A stretch of DNA of 64,000 nucleotides, taken from the NCBI RefSeq assembly GCF_000236785.1, contig NZ_AGUF01000087.1, positions 1 to 64,000 on the forward strand. Reading direction: 5' to 3'. The notes under the pieces were generated by a model. The model was not told where the DNA came from. It made no database searches and worked only from the letters and a program-made list of their open reading frames with translations. Positions 1 to 7,938 of the stretch are shown in pieces (the stretch's first letter is position 1; every line of letters starts with the position of its first letter). This stretch comes from Achromobacter arsenitoxydans SY8. Its GTDB lineage: Bacteria; Pseudomonadota; Gammaproteobacteria; Burkholderiales; Burkholderiaceae_B. Position numbers and translations under genes: made by a program.

Positions 1-96
1 TGCGAAGGGGCCGGCCATCAGAATCCAGGGCCAGGGTTCGCGGTACCAGGGCTTGGCTTCGATGGCGGGAGTGGCTGCGATTTGCGCGGCGTTCAT
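1..96 (-). CDS. fixH: FixH/CcoH family protein, N-terminal fragment
   Basis: The first 32 residues are in the window and the rest lies beyond its left edge. The start reads MNAAQIAATPAIEAKPWYRE, followed by PWPWILMAGP, which enters a membrane helix. A short cytoplasmic lead, a W-Y-R-E-P-W-P-W stretch and one transmembrane segment are typical of FixH/CcoH, a small inner-membrane protein needed to assemble or stabilise cbb3 oxidase. It follows ccoG by 49 bases on the same strand, the usual ccoNOQP-ccoGH order. The call rests on a short fragment plus context. Confidence 0.8.
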   Translation of the reverse strand, partial: MNAAQIAATPAIEAKPWYREPWPWILMAGPFA

Positions 97-145
97 GTCG
101 GTGTCCTTGTTGCGCCAGGGGCGTTGAACGCCCCTGGCCGGCGCC

Positions 146-1636
146 CTAATCGGGCACGTAAAAACTTGCAGCTTCGTCGGTCTCGACCTGGCGGTTCTCG
201 CCGTCGACTCCCCGCGCATGCAGCGTGATGGGATGGGCGCCGGGCGCCGCGCCTGCCGGGGCGCGGATGACCATGGGCACCAGCTTGTTGGCGGCGGGCT
301 CGACTTCAACCACGTCGGACGCCTGCTGGCCGCAAAGCACCGCCAAGTCGGGCATGCCGTCCGCCGACATGCGCAGGCGCATCGGCTGGTCGGACGTGTT
401 GATGATCTGCAGGCGGTAGACGTTTTCGATCATGCCGCCGGCGACCTCGCGGCCCAGCGATCCCCGGTCGCGGATGATGTCCACGCGCAAGGGATTGCGC
501 ATCGCCAGCGACGTCACGAAGGCCGCCGCCAACAGCAGAATCAGCGTGCCGTAGATCAGCACGCGCGGACGCAGCAGATGCGACCGCGCGCTCTTGGCCG
601 ACAGGCCGTCCAGCATGGCGCGTTCGGACGTGTAACGGATCAGGCCAGGCTCGTACTGCATCTTGTCCATCACCTGCTCACAGGCGTCGATGCAGGCGCC
701 GCAGCCGATGCACATGTACTGCAGGCCATCGCGGATGTCGATGCCGGTTGGGCAGACCTGCACGCACAGGCTGCAATCGACGCAGTCGCCCAGGCCCGCC
801 GCCTTGTGGTCGACCTTGCGCGACCGGCTGCCGCGCGGGTCGCCGCGACGCTTGTCGTAGGTGACCACGAAGGTGTCCGGATCCACCATCACGCTCTGGA
901 AGCGGGCGTAAGGGCACATGTACTTGCACACCGACTCGCGCATGAAGCCGGCGTTGCCCCAGGTGGCGAAGCCGTAGAACAGCATCCAGAACCACTGCCA
1001 GGGCCCCAGCTGCAGCGCGAACAGTTCGTGGCCGAGTTCGCGGATGGGCGCGAAATAGCCGATGAACGTAGAGCCCGTCCACCACGCCAGTGCGATCCAC
1101 AGGAAATGCTTGGTGAGTTTCAGGCGGGCCTTGCGCAGGCTCCAGGGCGCCTCGTCCAGGCGGATGCGCGCGATCCGGTCGCCTTCGACCTTGCGCTCGA
1201 TCCACATGAAGATTTCGGTGTAGACGGTCTGGGGACAGGCGTAGCCGCAGAACAGGCGCCCCGCCACCGCGGTGAACAGGAACAGCGCCAGCGCCGAAAT
1301 GACCAGCAGGACAGCCAGGTAGACGACGTCCTGCGGCCACAGCACCAGCCCGAACAGGTAGAACTTGCGCGCGCCCAGGTCGAACAGCACCGCCTGGCGC
1401 CCATTCCATTGCAGCCAGGGCAGGCCGTAGAAAATGATCTGGGTGATAAAGACGAACGCGATGCGCCAGCGGGCGAAGATGCCGCTGACGGATCGCGGAT
1501 AGATCTTGCTTCGCACCCCCGCCAGCGTCTGTTCCAGGGTCTCCTGGCCGGGACGCGGCGGCCGCGTGTGCGGCCGCCAGGGCGGCGGGTCACCGCCAGG
1601 CGAATTGCCGACGCTTGCGGTTGACCCATCTTCCAT
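146..1636 (-). CDS. ccoG: Cytochrome c oxidase accessory protein CcoG (FixG/RdxA)
   Basis: 496 residues, normal for the family. CcoG is a polytopic inner-membrane ferredoxin-like protein that helps deliver reduced copper during cbb3 oxidase maturation. N-terminal helices include FVFITQIIFYGLPWLQW and VVYLAVLLVISALALFLF. GYACPQTVYTEIF and a later CKYMCPYARFQ follow, then two 4Fe-4S cysteine clusters (CVDCSLCVQVCP and CIGCGACIDACE). After a last helix near residue 365 the C-terminal third is a beta-rich, Ig-like FixG domain. It lies 75 bases after ccoP, separated by a strong hairpin, and is followed by fixH. Confidence 0.97.
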   Translation of the reverse strand: MEDGSTASVGNSPGGDPPPWRPHTRPPRPGQETLEQTLAGVRSKIYPRSVSGIFARWRIAFVFITQIIFYGLPWLQWNGRQAVLFDLGARKFYLFGLVLWPQDVVYLAVLLVISALALFLFTAVAGRLFCGYACPQTVYTEIFMWIERKVEGDRIARIRLDEAPWSLRKARLKLTKHFLWIALAWWTGSTFIGYFAPIRELGHELFALQLGPWQWFWMLFYGFATWGNAGFMRESVCKYMCPYARFQSVMVDPDTFVVTYDKRRGDPRGSRSRKVDHKAAGLGDCVDCSLCVQVCPTGIDIRDGLQYMCIGCGACIDACEQVMDKMQYEPGLIRYTSERAMLDGLSAKSARSHLLRPRVLIYGTLILLLAAAFVTSLAMRNPLRVDIIRDRGSLGREVAGGMIENVYRLQIINTSDQPMRLRMSADGMPDLAVLCGQQASDVVEVEPAANKLVPMVIRAPAGAAPGAHPITLHARGVDGENRQVETDEAASFYVPD

Positions 1637-1666
1637 TTATTGCTCCGTACTGTAATTTCCAGTGAT

Positions 1667-1693
1667 ATGGAGGGCCGCGCCGCGGCCCTCCAT
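1667..1693 (-). terminator. Perfect hairpin between ccoP and ccoG
   Basis: Two 13-base arms, ATGGAGGGCCGCG and its exact complement, are separated by a single base, so in RNA an 11-bp stem with a small loop is expected. No T-run follows on the minus strand. It is therefore more likely a processing, stabilising or attenuating hairpin between ccoNOQP and ccoGH than a full terminator. Confidence 0.5.
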
Positions 1694-1711
1694 GTACATG
1701 CCGCGACGCCG

Positions 1712-2674
1712 TTACTTGGCTGCGTCCGATTCGGCGGGGGTCACGGCTGCCTGCTTCTGCGCGTCCGGTTTGTTCGACAGACCCCAGACCCAGGCGGTCA
1801 GGATCTTGATCTGCTCGGGGCTCAGGATGTGCTCGTGCGCCGGCATGCGGTTGTCGCGCCCTTCAAGAATCGTCTTGACGATCGTCGCTTCGGAGCTGCC
1901 GTACAGCCACACGTCGTCCGTCAGGTTCGGCGCGCCCATGAGCTGGTTGCCCTTGCCGTCGACACCGTGACAGGCGACGCAGAAATTGGCGAAGTCGCGC
2001 TTGCCCCGGAACACGCGCACCGGATCGGCCGTCAGGCCCGACAGCGAACGCACGTACTGCGCGATGTCGCCGGCCATCTTGGGATCAATGGCGTCCTTCC
2101 AGGGCGGCATCACGCCGTGGCGGCCTTCCTTGATGGTTTGCATGATGGTTTCCGGAGAACCGCCGTGCAGCCAGTCGCCGTCCGCCAGGTTGGGGAAGCT
2201 GGGTCCGCCCTTGGCGTCCGAGCCGTGGCACTGCGCGCAGGTGTTCAGGAACAGGCGCTGGCCGATTTCCCGGGCGCCCGGGTCCTGCGCAATCTGCGGC
2301 ACCGACATGGTCTCGAAGCGCGCATAGATGGGACGGACGGCCTCGGCCATCTTGGCTTGCTGCTGCGCGACTTCCTCGGTGCTGCTATAGCCCAGCTTGC
2401 CCTTGTACTGGCCCAGTCCCGGCATCAGGAACAGGTAGCCCAGCGCGAACGCGCAGGCCAGCAGGTACATCCACGTCCACCAGGTGGGGACCGGGTTGTT
2501 CAGTTCGGTCAGGTCGCCGTCCCAGACGTGACCGGTGTCTTCGACCTTGCCGCTGGCCGGCGTGGCGCTGAGCCAGCGGCGCTGCGTGTACAGGAGCCAG
2601 ATGCACCAGACCACCCCGCCTACGGCGACGATCGCGATGAAATACCCCCAGAAGCCATTGACGAAATCGCTCAT
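1712..2674 (-). CDS. ccoP: cbb3 oxidase di-haem subunit CcoP
   Basis: 320 residues. CcoP is the membrane-anchored cytochrome c subunit that passes electrons to CcoO/CcoN. Two N-terminal helices (FWGYFIAIVAVGGVVWCIWL near residue 10 and MYLLACAFALGYLFLMPGLG near 70) are followed by two periplasmic cytochrome c domains with haem motifs CAQCH and CVACH; methionine ligands are likely in HGVMPPWKD and DNRMPAHE. The start overlaps the ccoQ stop (ATGA), so translation is probably coupled. The C-terminal tail is short and charged. Confidence 0.98.
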   Translation of the reverse strand: MSDFVNGFWGYFIAIVAVGGVVWCIWLLYTQRRWLSATPASGKVEDTGHVWDGDLTELNNPVPTWWTWMYLLACAFALGYLFLMPGLGQYKGKLGYSSTEEVAQQQAKMAEAVRPIYARFETMSVPQIAQDPGAREIGQRLFLNTCAQCHGSDAKGGPSFPNLADGDWLHGGSPETIMQTIKEGRHGVMPPWKDAIDPKMAGDIAQYVRSLSGLTADPVRVFRGKRDFANFCVACHGVDGKGNQLMGAPNLTDDVWLYGSSEATIVKTILEGRDNRMPAHEHILSPEQIKILTAWVWGLSNKPDAQKQAAVTPAESDAAK

Positions 2675-2847
2675 GACCGATTCGCTCCATCTTGTTGTGC
2701 CTGACCGAATTCATCGGGCAGTGCGAACGGCAGCATGGCCGATTCGCGGTTGGCGCCCTGGCGGCCGCGCGAGCAGGCCCACCAGACGATGCCGAAAAAG
2801 GTTGCCATCGAGATGGCGGTGACGATCGCGCTCAGGTAGCCCAGCAT
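2671..2847 (-). CDS. ccoQ: cbb3 oxidase small subunit CcoQ
   Basis: 58 residues starting MLGYLSAIVTAISMATFFGI, a single transmembrane helix followed by WWACSRGRQ and an acidic tail. Size and position between ccoO and ccoP fit CcoQ (FixQ), which stabilises the oxidase complex. It starts two bases after the ccoO stop and ends in an ATGA overlap with ccoP, so all four structural genes appear translationally coupled. Sequence conservation in this family is low, so the call leans on position and topology. Confidence 0.95.
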   Translation of the reverse strand: MLGYLSAIVTAISMATFFGIVWWACSRGRQGANRESAMLPFALPDEFGQAQQDGANRS

Positions 2848-2849
2848 GG

Positions 2850-3578
2850 TCAGCCCCCCGATGCCGCTTGCGCGGGCTGGACGGCGGACTGGGCGGCGGG
2901 CTGCTGCGCCTTCTTGGCGGCCTCGGCCTTCTTGGCCGCTTCGGCCTGCTGCGCCTTGCGTACGCCGACGCCCAGGCCCTGCAGGTAAGCCACCAGCGCG
3001 TCTTCTTCCGTCTTGCCCTCGATGGCCTTGGGCGCGGCGGCGATTTCGTCGTCGGTGTACGGCACGCCCAGCATCCGCAGGGCGCGCATGCGCTGCTCTA
3101 CGTTCTGGCCCGTGATGACGGTTTTTTCCAGCCACGGGTAGGCAGGCATGTTGGACTCTGGCACCACCTTGCGCGGATCGCGCAGGTGGATGCGGTGCCA
3201 GTCGTCGGAGTAGCGCTCGCCCACGCGCGCCAGGTCGGGACCCGTGCGCTTGGAACCCCACAGGAAGGGATGGTCGAAGACCGATTCCGACGCGACCGAG
3301 TACGAACCGTAGCGCTGGACTTCGGCGGCCAGCACCCGCACCTGCTGCGAGTGGCAGCCCACGCAGCCTTCGCGGATGTAGACGTCGCGGCCCATCAGCC
3401 GCAGCGGGCTGTAGGGTTCGACGCCCGCCGCGGGCTGGGTGGTGCTGTGCTGGAAGAACAGCGGGATGATCTGGACCAGGCCGGCGAAGGACACCACCAG
3501 GATGCTGGCGATGATCATCCAGCCGATGTTCTTCTCAAGGGTCTGGTGGGAAAAGAAGCCGTGATTCTTGTTGGCCAT
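2850..3578 (-). CDS. ccoO: cbb3 oxidase mono-haem subunit CcoO
   Basis: 242 residues from [20 protein letters not shown]. The frame stays open upstream, but this ATG follows a GAGGAC ribosome site and matches the family start. One helix ([20 protein letters not shown]) anchors a periplasmic cytochrome c domain with haem motif CVGCH ([12 protein letters not shown]). CcoO takes electrons from CcoP and passes them to the CcoN active site. The C-terminus ends in an Ala/Lys/Gln-rich low-complexity tail of about 45 residues, longer than I would expect. Confidence 0.97.
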   Translation of the reverse strand: MANKNHGFFSHQTLEKNIGWMIIASILVVSFAGLVQIIPLFFQHSTTQPAAGVEPYSPLRLMGRDVYIREGCVGCHSQQVRVLAAEVQRYGSYSVASESVFDHPFLWGSKRTGPDLARVGERYSDDWHRIHLRDPRKVVPESNMPAYPWLEKTVITGQNVEQRMRALRMLGVPYTDDEIAAAPKAIEGKTEEDALVAYLQGLGVGVRKAQQAEAAKKAEAAKKAQQPAAQSAVQPAQAASGG

Positions 3579-3588
3579 GATGTCCTCG

Positions 3589-5076
3589 TCAAACGGTAGC
3601 CGGCACGGCGGTCGCGGGGACCGACGGACGGGCGGCATGGGGATCGTCCAGCGGAATGGCGGGGTTGACCGGCTGCGCGCCGCTCACCGTCTTCCACACG
3701 TTCCAGGCCATGACGAACACGCCGCACAAGAACAAGGTTCCACCCAGCAAACGGATCAGGTAGTACGGGACGCGCGTCTTCAGTTCTTCGACGAAGCTGT
3801 AGACCAGGGTGCCGTCGGGTGCGGTGTCGCGCCACATCAGGCCCTGCTGCACGCCGGCGATCCACATGGCGGCGATGTACAGCACCACGCCGATGGTCGC
3901 GATCCAGAAGTGCAGTTCGATGGCCTTGACGCTGTACATCTTTTCGCGGCCGTAGAGGCGCGGGATCAGGTAGTAGAGCGAGCCGAAGGAGATCATGGCG
4001 ACCCAGCCCAGCGCGCCGGAGTGCACGTGGCCGATGGTCCAGTCCGTGTAGTGCGACAGCGCGTTGACCGTGCGGATCGACATCATCGAGCCTTCGAAGG
4101 TGGACATGCCGTAGAACGACAGCGCCGTGACCATGAATTTCAGGATGGGATCGGTGCGCAGCTTGTGCCAGGCGCCCTGCAAGGTCATGATGCCGTTGAT
4201 CATGCCGCCCCAGGAAGGCGCCAGCAGGATCAGCGAGAAGGTCATGCCCAGCGACTGCGTCCAGTCGGGCAGCGACGTGTACAGCAGATGGTGCGGACCC
4301 GCCCACATGTACGTGAAGGCCAGCGCCCAGAAGTGGACGATGGACAGGCGGTACGAGTAGATGGGACGGCCGGCCTGCTTGGGCACGAAGTAGTACATCA
4401 TGCCCAGGAAGCTGGTGGTCAGGAAGAAGCCCACGGCATTGTGGCCGTACCACCACTGCACCATGGCGTCCTGCACGCCCGCGTATGCGGAGTAGGACTT
4501 CCACAGCGTCACCGGCATCTCGATGTTATTGAAGATGTGCAGGATGGCGATGGTGAGGATGTACGAGCCGAAGAACCAGTTGGCCACGTAGATGTGCTTG
4601 GAGCGGCGCTTGATGATCGTGCCGAAGAACACGATGGCGTACGCGACCCAGACCAGCGTGATCAGGATGTCGATGGGCCATTCCAGTTCCGCGTATTCCT
4701 TGCTGCTGGTGAAGCCCATCGGCAAGGTGATGGCGGCGGCGACGATGACGATCTGCCAGCCCCAGAACGTGAACGCGGCCAGCGGGCCGCAAAACAGGCG
4801 CGCCTGACAGGTGCGCTGGACAACGTAGTACGACGTGGCGAACAGTGCGCTGCCGCCGAACGCGAAAATCACCGCGTTGGTGTGCAGCGGACGCAGGCGG
4901 CCGTAGCTGAGCCATGCGGTGTCAAAGTTCAACTGAGGCCAAATCAGCTGCGCGGCGAGAAAAACGCCCACAGCCATGCCGACGATTCCCCAGACTACCG
5001 TCATGATGGCGAACTGCCTCACGACCTTGTAGTTGAAGGTATCGGCCTTGCTTGCGATTGCGGCGCAATCGTTCAT
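3589..5076 (-). CDS. ccoN: cbb3 oxidase catalytic subunit CcoN
   Basis: 495 residues from [20 protein letters not shown]; this ATG is preceded by GGGGGAAGGG, which decides it over the upstream start of the open frame. CcoN is the haem-copper subunit reducing oxygen at high affinity. The protein is built of about twelve helices with the expected histidine motifs ([24 protein letters not shown], THFxH-like [23 protein letters not shown]). It is the first gene of ccoNOQP; an FNR/ANR box lies 66-79 bases upstream, indicating induction at low oxygen. Confidence 0.98.
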   Translation of the reverse strand: MNDCAAIASKADTFNYKVVRQFAIMTVVWGIVGMAVGVFLAAQLIWPQLNFDTAWLSYGRLRPLHTNAVIFAFGGSALFATSYYVVQRTCQARLFCGPLAAFTFWGWQIVIVAAAITLPMGFTSSKEYAELEWPIDILITLVWVAYAIVFFGTIIKRRSKHIYVANWFFGSYILTIAILHIFNNIEMPVTLWKSYSAYAGVQDAMVQWWYGHNAVGFFLTTSFLGMMYYFVPKQAGRPIYSYRLSIVHFWALAFTYMWAGPHHLLYTSLPDWTQSLGMTFSLILLAPSWGGMINGIMTLQGAWHKLRTDPILKFMVTALSFYGMSTFEGSMMSIRTVNALSHYTDWTIGHVHSGALGWVAMISFGSLYYLIPRLYGREKMYSVKAIELHFWIATIGVVLYIAAMWIAGVQQGLMWRDTAPDGTLVYSFVEELKTRVPYYLIRLLGGTLFLCGVFVMAWNVWKTVSGAQPVNPAIPLDDPHAARPSVPATAVPATV

Positions 5077-5106
5077 CACCCTTCCCCCAAAGTAACAAAA
5101 ACTACA

Positions 5107-5155
5107 GGCCTCGATGATGGGACTAGTCACACGAGACGGCGTTGATTTGGATCAA
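5107..5155 (-). promoter_or_regulatory. FNR/ANR-dependent promoter of ccoNOQP
   Basis: A perfect FNR/ANR box, TTGATTTGGATCAA, occupies 5142-5155. If it is a class II site (centre at -41.5), transcription starts at 5107. A -10-like CATCAT then sits at the right place (5114-5119), giving a leader of about 30 bases before ccoN. The box is seen directly; the start point is inferred. Confidence 0.85.
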
Positions 5156-5249
5156 CAGGGCATCGTCGGCTTGGGGATCGCGGCAAAACCGCAACGCTAT
5201 CAGGGGTATTTGGCCGCGTGCAGCCGCCGCGCCGGGACTCGCGCAGCGC

Positions 5250-5411
5250 TCAGCGGCGGCTTGCGGCGCCGCTGTCGTCGTCGCGCAGGATGGCCATGCC
5301 GGCGTTGTCGGTGTCGTCGTACTGGCCGTTGAAGACGGCCCACCACAGCGACACGCCGATAACCAACACGAACAGCAGCGACAGCGGCAGGAGCAGATAC
5401 AGGATCGTCAT
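5250..5411 (-). CDS. ccoS: cbb3 oxidase maturation protein CcoS
   Basis: 53 residues. An N-terminal helix (LYLLLPLSLLFVLVIGVSLW) is followed by the family signature of a small aromatic/acidic segment, WAVFNGQYDDTDNAGMAIL, and a short charged tail. CcoS is needed to insert cofactors into cbb3 oxidase. The ATG overlaps the stop of the CcoI-like gene (ATGA), so the two are co-translated and share its FNR box. Confidence 0.95.
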   Translation of the reverse strand: MTILYLLLPLSLLFVLVIGVSLWWAVFNGQYDDTDNAGMAILRDDDSGAASRR

Positions 5412-6382
5412 GGCGCGGCTCCGACCGCGCCGCCGGACGACAGTTCGTCCGACCAGTCGCGGCGGCATAGCCGCCACGAGTTGTAGGCGACCGCCAGCGA
5501 CGACACCAGCATGGTGATCGCGGCCAGCCAGGGCGTGACCCAGCCGACCAGGGCCAGCGGCGTCATCAGCAGGTGCCAGACCAGCGAGCCGTACAAGTTC
5601 TGGCGCGCCTTGCGCCGCGCTTCGTCGAGCAGCGCGTCCAGCGCGGCATCCGGCATGTCGGGATGGGCGGCCAGGGCGGAATGCGCGGACGCCATGGCCG
5701 TGGGCACCGCCATCGACATGGCGCACGGACAGCTCATGACCAGCAGCGCCACCATGACGGGAATGCTGTGGGCGGGGTCGATGTAGGCCCAGCCGGCGGC
5801 GGCGGCCAGCGCCAGCGCGACCTGGATCATGACGAAGCGGGACGCCAGGCGGTCGGCGCGGGCGCCCAGCAGCAGGCGCAGGTCTTCGACGCGGGCATGG
5901 CGGCGGCCGCCAGCGGCGCCGCCATAGGATTGGCGGGCGCACAGTTCCAGGTAGCGCGCGGTCAGCAGGAAGGCCACGAACATCGTGACCGAATCGAAAT
6001 AGACTTCGCCCCGGCCGGTGTAGGTGGCGTGCACGCTGGGGATGAAGGCGGCCACGATGCCCAGCGCCACCGGCACGTCCATGCCGGCGCGGCCGTGGCG
6101 CAGGTTGTCGCCGGCATGGCGCCAGATGGGCCAGGCCGAGTACAGCACCACGGGGATGGTCAGGGCGAAGCTGGCCCAGTTCATCAGGACGATGGCCCAG
6201 TCCAGGGTTTCCAGCGCGTCGGCGGGCATGCCTTCGTGGCGCAGGTAGCCGGGCCACGCGAACATCATGACCTGCATCATCGCCAGCCAGGCCAGCGACA
6301 GGCGCACCAGCGCGTGACGGCGTTGCTGGCGGTCGGCATCGGGCAGGCTGGCCGGAACGGCGAATATGGATTTGGCTCGCAT
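5408..6382 (-). CDS. CcoI/FixI-like P1B-ATPase membrane core lacking the ATPase domains
   Basis: 324 residues from MRAKSIFAVPASLPDADRQQ, against roughly 700-800 for normal CcoI copper pumps. All helices seem to be present: two before and two around residues 62-145, then ALLVMSCPCAMSMAVPTAMA with the copper-site CPC at 218-220, then a final pair at about 265-300. What is missing is the N-terminal metal-binding domain, the actuator domain with TGE (only about 30 residues lie between helices there), and the whole phosphorylation/nucleotide domain: no DKTGT, and only about 25 residues between the CPC helix and the last pair. It cannot be an ATP-driven pump. ccoS follows with an ATGA overlap, so a role in cbb3 copper handling is inferred. 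Confidence 0.85.
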   Translation of the reverse strand: MRAKSIFAVPASLPDADRQQRRHALVRLSLAWLAMMQVMMFAWPGYLRHEGMPADALETLDWAIVLMNWASFALTIPVVLYSAWPIWRHAGDNLRHGRAGMDVPVALGIVAAFIPSVHATYTGRGEVYFDSVTMFVAFLLTARYLELCARQSYGGAAGGRRHARVEDLRLLLGARADRLASRFVMIQVALALAAAAGWAYIDPAHSIPVMVALLVMSCPCAMSMAVPTAMASAHSALAAHPDMPDAALDALLDEARRKARQNLYGSLVWHLLMTPLALVGWVTPWLAAITMLVSSLAVAYNSWRLCRRDWSDELSSGGAVGAAP

Positions 6383-6430
6383 GCGGCGATGGTAATCAGC
6401 CCCCCGCCGGGACGCCTTGATCTGAATCAA
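6382..6430 (-). promoter_or_regulatory. FNR/ANR promoter of the CcoI-like/ccoS pair, possibly leaderless
   Basis: A second perfect box, TTGATCTGAATCAA, spans 6417-6430. Class II spacing puts the transcription start at 6382, exactly the A of the chosen ATG, and TACCAT then falls at -12 to -7 (6389-6394). No good ribosome site precedes the ATG, which fits a leaderless message. The box is direct evidence; the start point is inference. Confidence 0.75.
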
Positions 6431-6488
6431 GGCGTCTTTTGCGATTTGCCGCCGCAACGTGAACCAGCCAGCGCGGCGGCAGCGGGCC

Positions 6489-7757
6489 TCAGGGGCGCTG
6501 CGCGCGCAGCACGCTGGCCACGGCGCCGGTCAAAACGGCCAGGTCCTCGTCCGAAATCGTCAGCGCGGGCGTCAGGTAGACCACGTTGCCGAAGGGGCGG
6601 ACCCAGACGCCCGCCTCGATCAGGCGCCGCTTCAGCGCCTCGCGGTCGGCAATGCCGTCCAGTTCGACCACGCCGATCGCGCCGAGCACGCGCACGTCGC
6701 GCACCCAGGGCAGTTCCCGGCAAGGTTCCAGCCCGGCCGCCAGCGCGGCCGAGATGGCCTGCGCCTGCGCCAGCCGGGGCTCGGTCTGGAACAGGTCGAG
6801 CGAGGCGTTGGCCGCGGCGCAGGCCAGCGCATTGCCCATGAAGGTGGGGCCGTGCATCAGCGCGTGGGCGGGGTCGTCGGACCAGAACGCCTGGAACACC
6901 CGGTCGCTGGCCACCGTGGCGGCCAGCGGCAGCGTGCCGCCGGTTAGCGCTTTGGACAGGGTGATGATGTCGGGCCGGATACCGGCCTGCTCGAAGGCGA
7001 ACAGGGTGCCAGTGCGCCCGAACCCGGTGAAGATCTCGTCGAAGATCAGCAGCAGGCCGTGCTTGTCCGCCAGGCGCCGCAGCCGGCGCAGGACTTCCGG
7101 GTCGTGCAGCAGCATGCCGCCGGCGCCCTGCGCCAGCGGCTCGACCAGGATGCCCGCCAGTTGCGGCGCGCGGGCCTCCAGCCAGGCGTCAAGTTCGGCC
7201 AGAGAGGCCTCGTCGCGCGGCAGGCCGACGATGTCGTGTCCGGCCAGCATGCCGTTGAACAGGCTGTGCATGCCCTCTTCCGGATCGCAGACCGCCATGG
7301 TGCCAAAGGTGTCGCCGTGGTAGCCGCCCCGAAAGGCCAGGAACCGGCTGCGGCCCCGTTCGCCCTGGTTCAGCCAGAACTGCAGCGCCATCTTCATGGC
7401 GACTTCCACCGCCACCGAGCCGGAGTCCGTATAAAAGACGCGGTCCAGGCCCGGCCCCAGCAGCCCGGCCAGCCGGCGGGCCAGCGTCAGCGCCGGTTCG
7501 TGGGTAAGCCCGCCGAACATCACGTGCGGCATGGCGTCGAGCTGCGCGCGCACGGCCTGGGCGATATGTGGATGGTTATAGCCGTGGCAGGCGGTCCACC
7601 AGGACGCCACGCCGTCGATCAAGCTGCGGCCGTCGGCCAGTTCCAGCCGGCTGCCGTGGCTGCGGACCACGGGCAACGGCGGCGTGGCCGTCTTCATCTG
7701 GGCATAGGGAAGCCAGATATGGGGTTGGCCCTGGGCCATCCAGTCGGGCGCGTGCAT
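6489..7757 (-). CDS. bioA: Adenosylmethionine--8-amino-7-oxononanoate transaminase BioA
   Basis: 422 residues, family length. BioA converts 7-keto-8-aminopelargonate to 7,8-diaminopelargonate with S-adenosylmethionine as amino donor. Class III aminotransferase features are clear: IWLPYAQM and GVASWWTACHGYNHP near the N-terminus, YHGDTFGTMAVCD, the cofactor-binding LLIFDEIFTGFGRTG, and the PLP lysine in DIITLSKALTGG. The start has an AGAGGTG ribosome site. The gene is divergent from bioF; bioB is not in the window. Confidence 0.98.
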   Translation of the reverse strand: MHAPDWMAQGQPHIWLPYAQMKTATPPLPVVRSHGSRLELADGRSLIDGVASWWTACHGYNHPHIAQAVRAQLDAMPHVMFGGLTHEPALTLARRLAGLLGPGLDRVFYTDSGSVAVEVAMKMALQFWLNQGERGRSRFLAFRGGYHGDTFGTMAVCDPEEGMHSLFNGMLAGHDIVGLPRDEASLAELDAWLEARAPQLAGILVEPLAQGAGGMLLHDPEVLRRLRRLADKHGLLLIFDEIFTGFGRTGTLFAFEQAGIRPDIITLSKALTGGTLPLAATVASDRVFQAFWSDDPAHALMHGPTFMGNALACAAANASLDLFQTEPRLAQAQAISAALAAGLEPCRELPWVRDVRVLGAIGVVELDGIADREALKRRLIEAGVWVRPFGNVVYLTPALTISDEDLAVLTGAVASVLRAQRP

Positions 7758-7938
7758 GATTCACCTCTAGAAAAACCGGCGGCGCGGCGCCCGCCGCGCG
7801 CCATTCCTGGCCGCCGGCAGGGGCTTGCGCGCCTCCACTACAATGGCCCGCATTCTACGGCCTGGCGCCAACGCCCCCCGCGCCGCGGCCTGCCGCCGCC
7901 AGCGGCCGGCAGGTTCCGGGCCGCTGCCGGATTTCTTG
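7758..7938. promoter_or_regulatory. Divergent bioA/bioF intergenic region
   Basis: 181 very GC-rich bases between the two divergent biotin arms. A -10-like TACAAT (7839-7844, plus) and a TAGAAT (7852-7857, minus strand) are present but lack properly spaced -35 elements. I find no BirA-type operator. Promoters must lie here, but I cannot place them with confidence. Confidence 0.4.

Noticed and set aside
7825-7938. N-terminal extension of BioF
   Set aside because: Arg/Pro-rich, no family match; it would occupy the divergent promoter region.
7758-7938. BirA-type biotin operator between bioA and bioF
   Set aside because: No TTGTAAACC-like dyad found; only weak -10-like hexamers without matching -35 elements.
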